DNA from: CAZTLI01 sp964614375
GTDB taxonomy: Bacteria > Chloroflexota > Anaerolineae > Aggregatilineales > Phototrophicaceae
DNA: 5,949 bases
Direction: 5' to 3'
Assembly: GCA_964614375.1 (NCBI GenBank)
Contig: CAZTLI010000353.1
Span: forward strand, 1 to 5,949
In this document: in pieces, positions 1 to 5,887 of the stretch
Position numbering within the stretch: position 1 is the stretch's first letter
Layout of the letters: each line of letters begins with the position of its first letter
Position numbers and translations under genes: made by a program
Notes under the pieces: model-generated
Databases searched by the model: none
Told to the model about the DNA's origin: nothing
The model's input: only the letters and a program-made list of their open reading frames with translations

Positions 1-1
1 C

Positions 2-1065
2 CATAGTTGGCGGCTGGGCAATGCTTATAGTGACGGTTTACGGGTGTGGGGTGGATACGCTAAGCAGTTCACGCAGCGCATTGAACCGTCGTGGCGCGAA
101 TCCCAGAGTCGTTTAGATGTGATGCGCGATGACGAATTGCAAGCGTATTGTACGGCGCTGACGGTGGAATATGGTCGAGTCTGTGGGCTGCGATTGCGGT
201 TGGCGTTTATGGGGACGCTGGCTGTGCATGGTCTGGTGGGGCGGGTTCAGGGGCTGAACAGGCGTACAGCGAAAGGGCGCGATATTACAGCGCAAGGGCG
301 CGATATTGATTGGCTGGATTTAATGGGTGGATTAGGGACTCTGCCGGGGATGCAACCTGTGCTGGATTTGTGGGCGCTGGCGCGGGCGGCATTGACGCAT
401 CAGGATGTGACGGCGGCGATTGTTCATGGTGAGATTGAAGCAATTCCCGCGCGATTGCAAGCGACGGCTGTGGGGGCGATTTTTTGGGGGCGTGTGGAGC
501 GCTATTTATCGACCTATCGTTATTGGGGCGGTGCGGTGGACGATTGGGCGAGTCCACGCTGGGATGAAGATGCGACGGCGGTTCTGGTGGCGCTGCGGGA
601 GTATGTGCAGGCGGATGCGGCATTCGACCCTGTGCTGCGGACACGGGCGCAGCAGAAAAAACGGGATGACTCGACTGCACGAGTTAAGCAGGAGGTGTGG
701 GGGGCGCGCGGCGTTTATGGCCTGTGCCGGGTGTGATAGTGCTGGCGGTGTTGGAACGGGCGCAATGGTATGTGCGTTCGATTGCGGGGGCGTGGGATGT
801 TTGGGCGCGGGTGGGTTATTATGCGCGACAGGCGTATCTGGAGCAGGCGCGGCGGACGGGTGATGTGGGGTTATTTGAGTCTGATGTCACAACAAAGATT
901 TCGCATAGTCAGCAGCATCTAATTGATGGCACGGATGAGACTTCGGGTGTGGATGCGCTGCTGCTGGGGCTGCCGCTTGTGGCGGGCGTGTCTATTGCCG
1001 GGCAGGGGCAGTTGGGCTGGCTGGCGGTGTTGGCTGGTGAGTTGGGGGTGGATATAGATGTGTGA
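2..1065 (+). pseudogene. PEP-utilising enzyme remnant (PEP synthase/PPDK-like linker region), 5'-truncated and frameshifted
   Basis: Frame 2 is open from the window edge (no start codon seen) to a TGA at 734-736. A second frame, open from 688 to a TGA at 1063-1065, continues the same kind of protein, so I read the two as one broken gene. Seen: segments resembling the region between the ATP-grasp and phosphohistidine domains of PEP-utilising enzymes. These include a Leu/Ala-rich 'LDLWALARAAL' stretch, a 'FWGRVERYLSTY' stretch, then 'ASPRWDEDA' (compare the family's 'GHR..E.DLS.PRW.EDP'), and after the frame change 'LERAQWYVR...YYARQAYLEQARR'. The usual GHR is replaced by WGG. The frame change must lie between the frame-1 stop at 685-687 and the TGA at 734-736; the G6 run at 699-704 is the likeliest place. 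After about 880 the family resemblance fades, and no swivelling-domain signature (GG-x-x-SH) follows, so the gene is truncated as well as shifted. Family assignment is by pattern recall only. Either a decayed paralogue or assembly error would explain the damage. Confidence 0.5.
266..307 (+). repeat. 21-bp in-frame tandem duplication
   Basis: Positions 266-286 and 287-307 are adjacent 21-bp copies that differ only at 272 (A) versus 293 (C). The repeat is in phase with the frame-2 coding sequence and gives the heptapeptides TAKGRDI and TAQGRDI back to back. The near-identity points to a fairly recent slippage duplication within the PEP-utilising-enzyme remnant. Confidence 0.9.
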
Positions 1066-1231
1066 TAATAACACGGCGGGGCGTCTCAACAACAGCACGC
1101 TGTTCATTGATGCAGTGTTGATTAACGCGCAGGGACTATGGTCATGCGGTACTTTTCGACTATTGATTGGGCGTTTATGAATTGTCATCATAGATTATGA
1201 AGAATGTAAAGCGTGTAATTTGAGGTGCAGC

Positions 1232-1411
1232 ATGGATACTGTGGTCATGATTTTCGGTCTGTGGTTCATCATTTCTATCCCTGCCAGCCTTCTGGTTGCA
1301 CGCTTTTTGTCCCTCAACAGCGCGCCTGCGCCTGTTCCTGTGCCGGTTGAAGGGCGGGTAATCGAAGAAACGCACCCTACGCGCCCATTCCGTATTATGA
1401 CTTCGGCCTAA
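1232..1411 (+). CDS. Small single-pass membrane protein, 59 aa, function unknown
   Basis: Not recognised as a named family. The start is set at ATG 1232 because GAGGTG at 1222-1227 is well placed as a ribosome binding site; a TTG four codons earlier has no such site. Residues about 4-26 form one strongly hydrophobic segment (VVMIFGLWFIISIP...), with no cleavable signal-peptide pattern after it. A short Ala-Pro/Val-Pro repeat (APAPVPVPV) and a polar, charged tail follow. This suggests an inner-membrane anchor with a short soluble C-terminus. It ends 7 bp before the convergent DUF7249-like gene, with no obvious terminator between them. The 166 bases before it (1066-1231) hold nothing convincing. 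The ribosome binding site and clean hydrophobic segment make it a plausible real gene, but the protein is too short to be certain. Confidence 0.55.
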   Translation: MDTVVMIFGLWFIISIPASLLVARFLSLNSAPAPVPVPVEGRVIEETHPTRPFRIMTSA

Positions 1412-1418
1412 CGTAGAA

Positions 1419-1763
1419 TCAGACATTTTCCATCAAGCGTTTGACAACTTCATCCCAGCGCACCCGCTGCAAGGTGGTATCGAGCAGCAATTTATAGATT
1501 CCTGAGCGGGCGGGACTGCGGCTGAGAAACCATTCTTCTAGCCAGAGCTGGGCTTCGGAGAAGGTCTGGGCGCTGATGATTTCTTGCAGGCCGCTCTGGA
1601 GTTTGGGGACGCTGGCGATGAAACTGTACACTTGCCATGTTTCCCAATTATTGAAGCCGTCATAATCTTCTTTGGCGAGTGCAACCGATGCTTTGAAGAT
1701 TTCCCATGCGTGAGGATACCTATCCAGTTCTTTGATGGCTTCGACGAGTTTGGTGCTGCTCAT
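1419..1763 (-). CDS. DUF7249-like protein, 114 aa
   Basis: A soluble, Trp-rich small protein with no signal peptide or membrane segment. Its core 'DGFNNWETWQVYSFI' (residues about 35-49) matches the 'GW.NYETW.V.LWI' signature that I associate with DUF7249, a domain often seen in phage and actinobacterial small proteins. The C-terminal part also fits that family's closing helix pair: 'LWLEEWF', then an S-G-I-Y-K-L-L-L-D element, then 'RWDEVVKRLME'. The biochemical role of the family is unknown to me. The start ATG at 1763 is preceded by AGGG (plus-strand CCCT at 1771-1774) at a spacing of 7 nt. It lies on the same strand as the alkylation repair gene, 158 bp downstream of that gene's stop. A hairpin between them and an AT-rich leader (about 1780-1797) suggest separate transcription. 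It converges with the small membrane-protein gene. Coding status is strong; the family name is recalled rather than searched. Confidence 0.7.
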   Translation of the reverse strand: MSSTKLVEAIKELDRYPHAWEIFKASVALAKEDYDGFNNWETWQVYSFIASVPKLQSGLQEIISAQTFSEAQLWLEEWFLSRSPARSGIYKLLLDTTLQRVRWDEVVKRLMENV

Positions 1764-1859
1764 GTGGCTACCCTGACATCTTTTTATTAATTATGACGGT
1801 TTTGCGGTTTTTGTGCTATATGACCTGTTGACGATTGGTGTACGGTGAGGCGCCTGTAT

Positions 1860-1888
1860 CAACAACAAGCGGCGACCACCGGGCCGCC
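1860..1888 (-). terminator. Possible terminator hairpin after the alkylation repair gene
   Basis: On the minus strand the sequence GGCGGCC-CGGT-GGTCGCC (1888 to 1871) forms a 7-bp stem with one G-T wobble and a 4-nt loop. A T-rich but interrupted tail (GCTTGTTGTTGAT) follows. It begins 33 nt beyond the TAG at 1922-1924. The tail is weaker than in a classical intrinsic terminator, so this is a candidate only. Confidence 0.35.
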
Positions 1889-1921
1889 ACTTATGGATAT
1901 AAAGTGGGTGTGTGGATGGCG

Positions 1922-2602
1922 CTATGTGGCGATGGGTTGCGCCTTTTGAATGTATTCGGCGGCGGCGGGCGTTTTGCAACTGTTTTGCCCATGATCGACT
2001 TCGACTGTGCCGCTGCGCGCGGCGACGNNNNNNNNNNACGATGGCGTGTTGCGCCAGCAGGGGATGACGAGAGCCGATGTGGATGAGGGCGTTGTTCATG
2101 GCGTAACGGACGCGGTTTTTGCGGGTGTGGATGGCGCGCTCTATCGTGGCGAGATAGGAGTCGAAGAAGTCGAGGGGGACATCGGCGTTATGGAGGGCGA
2201 TATAGCCGAGCAGATTCCAACCGGTGGCGCTCACCCACTCGTTGTCGGAAGGTATCCATTGGCGCATTTTGTCGTGCAGAAACGGCGTGTTCTGGACGAA
2301 TTCTGAGCAGGCATCGCTGATGACGTAGTTATCGAGGTCTTGTGCCCACGAGTCGAGTTCGGCAGCGGTGATTTGTTCTGGATTGGCAATTTTTGTGGCG
2401 AGGACGCGGGCGTCGTGATTGCCACTGTCCCACAGCTGTTGTGCCAGCGCCTGGTTGGTTTTGATGTTTTTCGCCAGTTTTTTATGTGGGCGACACTCAC
2501 GCCAAACATCGGTTCATGGACACCATGCCGTCTGTAGATTTAGCAATTTTGGGCTGTGCCGACGGTTTGCAATTCGGTCATTACGTCATCGAAGGTCATC
2601 AT
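1922..2602 (-). pseudogene. DNA alkylation repair protein (AlkD-like HEAT-repeat family, COG4912/PF08713), broken reading frame
   Basis: Family role: HEAT-like-repeat DNA glycosylases of the AlkD group remove alkylated bases; they act in the cytoplasm on DNA. Read in pieces, the whole family sequence is present at about 227 codons, close to the normal length. It begins MMTFDDVMTELQ at ATG 2602, with AGAGGAA at 2617-2611 as a well-spaced ribosome binding site. It continues with 'IYRRHGVHEPMFGVS', 'QLWDSGNHDARVLAT', 'DLDNYVISDA', 'SDNEWVSATGWNLLGY' and 'NRVRYAMNNALIHIG', and closes with 'GTVEVDHGQNSCKTP...EYIQKA' before TAG at 1922-1924. Three lesions interrupt it. Codon 21 is TAA (2542-2540), where relatives have a Lys. 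One A is missing in the A6 run at 2483-2478 (minus strand), so the frame slips. The N10 gap at 2028-2037 is not frame-preserving. The well-kept residues suggest either very recent inactivation or sequencing and assembly errors. Family assignment is strong; functional status is open. Confidence 0.85.
2028..2037. other. Assembly gap (10 N) inside the alkylation repair gene
   Basis: Ten N bases, probably a fixed-length scaffold placeholder. The coding frame before and after the gap on the minus strand agrees only if the true length is a multiple of three, so 10 is not the real size. Both flanks read CGT on the minus strand, so the ends may simply overlap. Confidence 0.97.
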
Positions 2603-2635
2603 TTTCTGTCTTCCTCTCGTATATCACTTTTCCAT

Positions 2636-2666
2636 ACTATAGGGTCTCAAGCGACTTGAGAGGCAA
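2636..2666 (-). promoter_or_regulatory. Candidate promoter of the alkylation repair gene
   Basis: On the minus strand there is TATAGT (plus 2641-2636; 5 of 6 matches to TATAAT), and 19 bp upstream of it TTGCCT (plus 2666-2661; 4 of 6 matches to TTGACA). The inferred start of transcription would leave a leader of roughly 27 nt before ATG 2602. The spacer is longer than the preferred 17 bp and is almost filled by an inverted repeat, the usual place for a repressor operator. The -10 hexamer lies in a 10-mer also found upstream of the SnoaL-like gene. Confidence 0.4.
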
Positions 2667-2677
2667 GCCTGTCTTGC
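2645..2677. repeat. Two adjacent inverted repeats built from CAAG/CTTG half-sites
   Basis: TCTCAAG-CGA-CTTGAGA (2645-2661) is a perfect dyad with 7-bp arms. GCAAG-CCTGT-CTTGC (2663-2677) is a second perfect dyad with 5-bp arms. Together they give CAAG-N3-CTTG-N5-CAAG-N5-CTTG. Located between the end of the SnoaL-like gene and the start of the alkylation repair gene, they could be operator sites for a dimeric regulator. They could also act as RNA hairpins, but no T-tract follows on the minus strand, which argues against a terminator. Confidence 0.6.
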
Positions 2678-2737
2678 TAACGTTGCTGTTGGGGGCATTT
2701 TTCGTCTTGTGTGCAGCCTCTATAGCCTGAAACGATG

Positions 2738-3154
2738 CTATTCATAGTGTTGATGGTGCGGTAGTGTAGCAGCATGGCGATGTACCCACCACCAGCGATT
2801 TTGACTGTATTTTAGGATGATGGTCATGCGGAGGGAGAATTGAATGATCTGGTCATCAACCAGCGTGCGGGCATCGGCATTGGCGACGACAATGGCGCTA
2901 TTCTCGTGAATCGAGACCATGGCGTTTGTAAACGCGAACAACAGGGTTTTGGCTCTGGCGAAATTATGGGCGAACTGCCTGCGAACTTCGGCTGTGCCGA
3001 TTCGCTTCTCGTCCGGGCCCGTGCCTATCAGCAGGACATCGGGGTCATCTGCCCAGAGGGCCATAATGGCGTCAATGTCGTGGGTGTTGTAGGCATTGGC
3101 GTAGGCTTCGAGGGTGGCGAGAATAGCCGTTTCGTGGAATGAATTCGACGGCAC
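2738..3154 (-). CDS. SnoaL-like / DUF4440-type NTF2-fold protein, 138 aa
   Basis: A soluble alpha+beta-barrel protein of the NTF2-like superfamily. Members range from polyketide cyclases to small-molecule or stress-related proteins, so no substrate can be named. Seen: an N-terminal helix 'ATLEAYANAYNTHDIDAIMALWADDPDV' (split as residues about 14-27 and 28-41), then 'LIGTGPDEKRIG', a turn shared with SnoaL-like proteins that begin 'aY...D.d.l.alfaddPdv...GTG.dE.riG'. The end 'SQNRWWWVHRHAATLP' matches the family's closing 'GrWrivH.H.S.P' strand. The length is typical. The start is GTG at 3154, supported by GGAG (plus CTCC at 3162-3165) 7 nt upstream; no in-frame ATG fits better. A -10-like TATACT lies further upstream. 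It is on the same strand as the alkylation repair gene but separated by 135 bp containing promoter-like elements, so co-transcription is uncertain. It is divergent from the gene at 3269. Confidence 0.85.
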   Translation of the reverse strand: MPSNSFHETAILATLEAYANAYNTHDIDAIMALWADDPDVLLIGTGPDEKRIGTAEVRRQFAHNFARAKTLLFAFTNAMVSIHENSAIVVANADARTLVDDQIIQFSLRMTIILKYSQNRWWWVHRHAATLPHHQHYE

Positions 3155-3188
3155 GCTTCGTCTCCATTACGGAATATAACTGATGTGC

Positions 3189-3198
3189 ATAGTATAGC
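3189..3198 (-). promoter_or_regulatory. -10-like element upstream of the SnoaL-like gene
   Basis: The minus strand reads CTATACTATG here, containing TATACT (5 of 6 to the -10 consensus), 34 nt before GTG 3154. It differs at one base from CTATAGTATG (plus 2633-2642), which sits 30 nt before the alkylation repair ATG. No good -35 was found at 16-18 bp spacing. Confidence 0.35.
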
Positions 3199-3268
3199 CT
3201 AATTGCTTATTGTGGGCTTGTGGCATCGCAACCAGGGGGCGGGTAGAATAAGCGCAAATGGGGGAATA

Positions 3269-3667
3269 ATGTCAATCACGATGGAATGGGACAATCCCGA
3301 ACGGACTGTCATCCGAGTTTGGTTTGATAAGACGTGGCGTCTACAGGATGCGCTTCATGCTTTGGACACGATGTTTTATCCAATGGCGCAAAGTGTCGAT
3401 CATCCGGTGTGTATTTTATTGGTGATGACGGGCATCCATATTCCACATAATGTATTCAGCCTGTTCAAACGTGCCGACCAGATTCTTACAGCGCAAACGG
3501 GGATTATTGTCGCGATTAATCCGCCGAGGGTGTTTCGGAATATTCATCGGATTATGAAGGTCATTTACCCTGCTCTTGGTGAAAAATTTCACTTTGTTAC
3601 CGGCGAGGACGCGGCTTATCAGGTTTTGCGGGCGTACTTTGACGCGAATCCGTCATCCGATGGTTGA
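3269..3667 (+). CDS. Uncharacterised 132-aa protein, possibly STAS/SpoIIAA-like fold
   Basis: Not recognised with confidence. An upstream TTG at 3203 would add 22 residues of poor quality. ATG 3269, preceded by GGGGGA at 3260-3265, is the better start and gives MSITMEWDNPERTVIRV. The protein alternates strands and helices: 'ERTVIRVWF' strand, a Trp-containing helix 'TWRLQDALHALDTMF', a hydrophobic strand 'VCILLVMTG', 'HIPHNVFSLFKRAD' helix, 'TGIIVAIN' strand, 'RNIHRIMKVIYPAL' helix, and a final 'AAYQVLRAYF' helix. This beta-alpha order resembles small STAS-like single-domain proteins, which are often regulatory; that is an inference from pattern, not a match. There is no signal peptide or membrane segment. 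The gene is divergent from the SnoaL-like gene and 105 bp upstream of the secreted serine-hydrolase homologue. TAGAAT at 3244-3249 is a possible -10. Confidence 0.75.
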   Translation: MSITMEWDNPERTVIRVWFDKTWRLQDALHALDTMFYPMAQSVDHPVCILLVMTGIHIPHNVFSLFKRADQILTAQTGIIVAINPPRVFRNIHRIMKVIYPALGEKFHFVTGEDAAYQVLRAYFDANPSSDG

Positions 3668-3772
3668 GTGGTTTGGGGATACAGGCAGGTCTCAGAATGG
3701 AATCACGATTTTCTAATGCGGTGGTGTTAGACTAACGCTGTTTGTGAATAGAGACACAGGAGCGTTGGCTAT

Positions 3773-5743
3773 ATGTACCGAGCAGGTATCAAGAGACAGT
3801 GGGTTATATATGTGGTTTTGTTGCTGGCGCTGGCGCTGCCGGCGGGGGCACAAGACCCACAACCGACGCCGACTTACCCCTTCGAGATTGGGATATTCCA
3901 GGACCCGGCTGGGCGTTTTACGACGGTTTATCCATCGGAATGGCAGAATGAAAGCACGCCGCTTTACGGGCATTTTAGCGATGATGCTGGTAACGCGATT
4001 TATTTCCTCGTTGTGGATGGCAGCGAGCCGCGCGAGACGATTCCCGAAGCAATTCAACTGATTTTTCCCGGTTTTAATCGTCCGATATTCCAGATTGTGC
4101 AAACCCCGACGCCGAATGGTGTGTGGTTGCAAATTATTTATCGACTGGATAATGGGGGTGTTGCGGTGGCGATGGCGCGGGTCGAACACAACCAATCGTA
4201 TATCATCGTATTGGTTACCCCAAGTCAAGCCACGTTTGAAAGTGTCGCGCCTGTGCTGGGGGCGGCGATTATTGAGATGGGGATTGCTGAAGCGGTGGAT
4301 TTGCAGGGTGTGTTACCTGCGCCCTTTACGCAAGGGGTGCAGGGCATGATTGACGACTATATTCAGGAGTCGCTTGCGTACTTTAACATACCGGGCGCGG
4401 CGGTAGCGGTGGTACAGGGTGGACGGATGGTTTATCAACAGACGTTTGGTGTGCGGGCGTTGGGTGAGGATGCACCGGTGACGGCGGATACGTTATTCCT
4501 GACGGGGACAATTACTGAGGGCATGACGACGACGATGATGGCGGCACAGGTTGATGCTGGTGTGCTGGACTGGGATGCGCCTGTCACGGATATTTTGCCG
4601 ACGTTTGCCCTGCATGATGACCGCACGGAGGATATGCGCGTGCGGGATATGGTTAGTCACAGTGCAGGCTTACGTGTGAATGACATGCCGTTGTATGTGA
4701 CGCCGCTGGATGTGGCAGGGCTTATAGAATCGCTGGCGGATAATTTGTTTGCGGCGGATTATGCTGAACAATACACGCCCAACCGTCAATTGTTCACTGT
4801 GGGGGCGTATCTCGCGGCGATGGCGAGGGGGGCGACTGTGGACATGGCTGCGGATGCTTACATCGACTTGATGCAGACGACGCTGTTTGAACCGGCGGGG
4901 ATGGGGCGCACGACCTTGGATATGGATGCGGCGCTGGCAGATGCTGATGTGGCTTTGAGCAGTGTATATGATCCCGTTACGGATCGGGTTGTCTCGCTTG
5001 ATACGCAATGGGAAAGCGTGTTCACGCCTGTGTTACCGGCGTATGGGGCGTGGTCAACACTCAACGATATGACACAGTTTCTTATCATACAGGCTGAACA
5101 TGGCAGTCTGACGGGTGATGTGACTGTTGTCAGCGCCGATGCCCTGAATACGACCCACACGCCTCAAGTTGCTCTGGGGGCAGATACCCGTTATGGCCTG
5201 GGCTGGTTTGTGGGGGATTATTATGGGCAGCCGCTTATCTATAATGGCGGCAGCACGCTGGGTTACACCAGTGATCTGGTGATTTTGCCGCAGTCGGGTT
5301 TTGGGGTGGTCATTCTGACCAATGCCGCCCAGTCGGAAAATTTCACACGGGCGGTACGACAGCATATTATGGAAGTGGCGTTTGGCCTGCCGGATTATGC
5401 GACAGCGTATTATCGTGCAGCGGAAGAGTCGCGCCGGGCGCTGGTGCAGCGGAGCAGGATTCAGGGCGAACCGGTAGACCCGGAACAGGCGACGGCCTTT
5501 GTGGGGACGTATGAGCAGGATGTGGTTTTCCGCCTCGATGAAAGCGGGCAATTTTGGGTGACGCTGATTGTGGGGGAACAACCACTGCTGCATGTGCCCA
5601 ATACCAATGCGACCTATGTGCTGGCAAATATGCCGTTTATTCGCGTGCGTTTCTTCGAGAATCGGGATGCTGTGATGACGGCGACCTTTTTCACGGCGAA
5701 TGCGGATGCACAGGCATTGGAATTAGAGCGCGTCGAATCTTAA
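3773..5743 (+). CDS. Secreted serine-hydrolase/beta-lactamase-fold protein with degenerate active site (probable pseudoenzyme), 656 aa
   Basis: Residues 1-26 form a signal peptide: KR near the N-terminus, hydrophobic core VIYVVLLLALAL, cleavage expected after AGA26. There is no lipobox Cys, so the product should be released outside the membrane. Residues about 35-175 form a first domain starting 'DPAGRFTTVYPSEW', similar to PsbP/DUF1795-like modules. Residues about 185-540 have the class C beta-lactamase/PBP4-like fold: 'NIPGAAVAVVQGGRMVY', 'DMVSHSAGL' (292-300), 'LFEPAGM' (371-377), 'YGLGWFV' (474-480) and 'GYTS...GVVILTN'. Residues about 570-656 look like a DUF3471-type C-terminal beta domain ('AFVGTYE'). 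The catalytic motifs do not match: SxxK is T246-I-T-E249, YxN is F341-T-V343, and the H/K-x-G triad is N491-G-G493. Loss of nucleophile, lysine and tyrosine predicts no beta-lactamase or esterase chemistry; a binding or structural role is inferred. ATG 3773 has AGGAG at 3758-3762, 10 nt upstream. A strong terminator follows. Confidence 0.9.
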   Translation: MYRAGIKRQWVIYVVLLLALALPAGAQDPQPTPTYPFEIGIFQDPAGRFTTVYPSEWQNESTPLYGHFSDDAGNAIYFLVVDGSEPRETIPEAIQLIFPGFNRPIFQIVQTPTPNGVWLQIIYRLDNGGVAVAMARVEHNQSYIIVLVTPSQATFESVAPVLGAAIIEMGIAEAVDLQGVLPAPFTQGVQGMIDDYIQESLAYFNIPGAAVAVVQGGRMVYQQTFGVRALGEDAPVTADTLFLTGTITEGMTTTMMAAQVDAGVLDWDAPVTDILPTFALHDDRTEDMRVRDMVSHSAGLRVNDMPLYVTPLDVAGLIESLADNLFAADYAEQYTPNRQLFTVGAYLAAMARGATVDMAADAYIDLMQTTLFEPAGMGRTTLDMDAALADADVALSSVYDPVTDRVVSLDTQWESVFTPVLPAYGAWSTLNDMTQFLIIQAEHGSLTGDVTVVSADALNTTHTPQVALGADTRYGLGWFVGDYYGQPLIYNGGSTLGYTSDLVILPQSGFGVVILTNAAQSENFTRAVRQHIMEVAFGLPDYATAYYRAAEESRRALVQRSRIQGEPVDPEQATAFVGTYEQDVVFRLDESGQFWVTLIVGEQPLLHVPNTNATYVLANMPFIRVRFFENRDAVMTATFFTANADAQALELERVES

Positions 5744-5770
5744 TGCAGCAGATGGCAGGTATATATATGG

Positions 5771-5804
5771 AAAGGGCGACGATTGGGTCGTCCTTTTTGT
5801 TTTG
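5771..5804 (+). terminator. Intrinsic terminator after the serine-hydrolase homologue
   Basis: AAAGGGCGAC (5771-5780), a 6-nt loop and GTCGTCCTTT (5787-5796) form a 10-bp stem with one G-T wobble. The stem runs into TTTTTGTTTT (5794-5803). It lies 27 bp beyond the TAA at 5741-5743 and separates this gene from the M20 peptidase. Confidence 0.88.
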
Positions 5805-5844
5805 TTGGCTTCATTGATTTGATGCTAAGCGGGATAGATTTCGA

Positions 5845-5850
5845 TATAGT
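5845..5850 (+). promoter_or_regulatory. Possible -10 element of the M20 peptidase gene
   Basis: TATAGT (5 of 6 to consensus) lies 37 nt before ATG 5888 and after the upstream terminator, where a new promoter is needed. The best -35-like sequence (TTGATG at 5819-5824) is 20 bp away, which is too far for confidence. Confidence 0.3.
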
Positions 5851-5887
5851 TCAGTGTCATGCGGAAAGTTTACAAAGGGATACCGAA

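Noticed and set aside
1058..1180. 40-codon plus-strand frame starting ATG 1058 and overlapping the end of the PEP-utilising remnant
   Set aside because: Short, with no resemblance to any family and only a vague G-rich stretch as ribosome binding site; it is more likely chance.
2007..2306. 99-aa plus-strand open frame across the N gap
   Set aside because: It is antisense to well-conserved alkylation repair sequence and relies on reading through unknown bases.
2419..2730. 103-aa plus-strand frame with a hydrophobic end
   Set aside because: Most of it is antisense to the alkylation repair gene, and the remainder crosses that gene's promoter region; no ribosome binding site or family signature.
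2840..3142. 100-aa plus-strand open frame
   Set aside because: It is the Gly/Val-rich antisense of the SnoaL-like gene.
3726..3736. GTTAGACTAAC palindrome before the 656-aa gene
   Set aside because: The arms are only 5 bp with a single-base centre and no clear promoter boxes around them, so it is within chance expectation.
3713..4228. 171-aa minus-strand open frame
   Set aside because: It lies opposite the signal peptide and first domain of the 656-aa gene, has Arg/His/Asn-rich composition typical of an antisense frame, and has no recognisable domain.
5054..5593. 179-aa minus-strand open frame
   Set aside because: It is antisense to the hydrolase fold, with a His/Arg/Pro-rich composition and no family resemblance; the + strand protein is clearly the real one.
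5759..5768. TATATATATG run before the terminator
   Set aside because: A short simple AT alternation just after a stop codon, with no gene start using it; the terminator explains the region.
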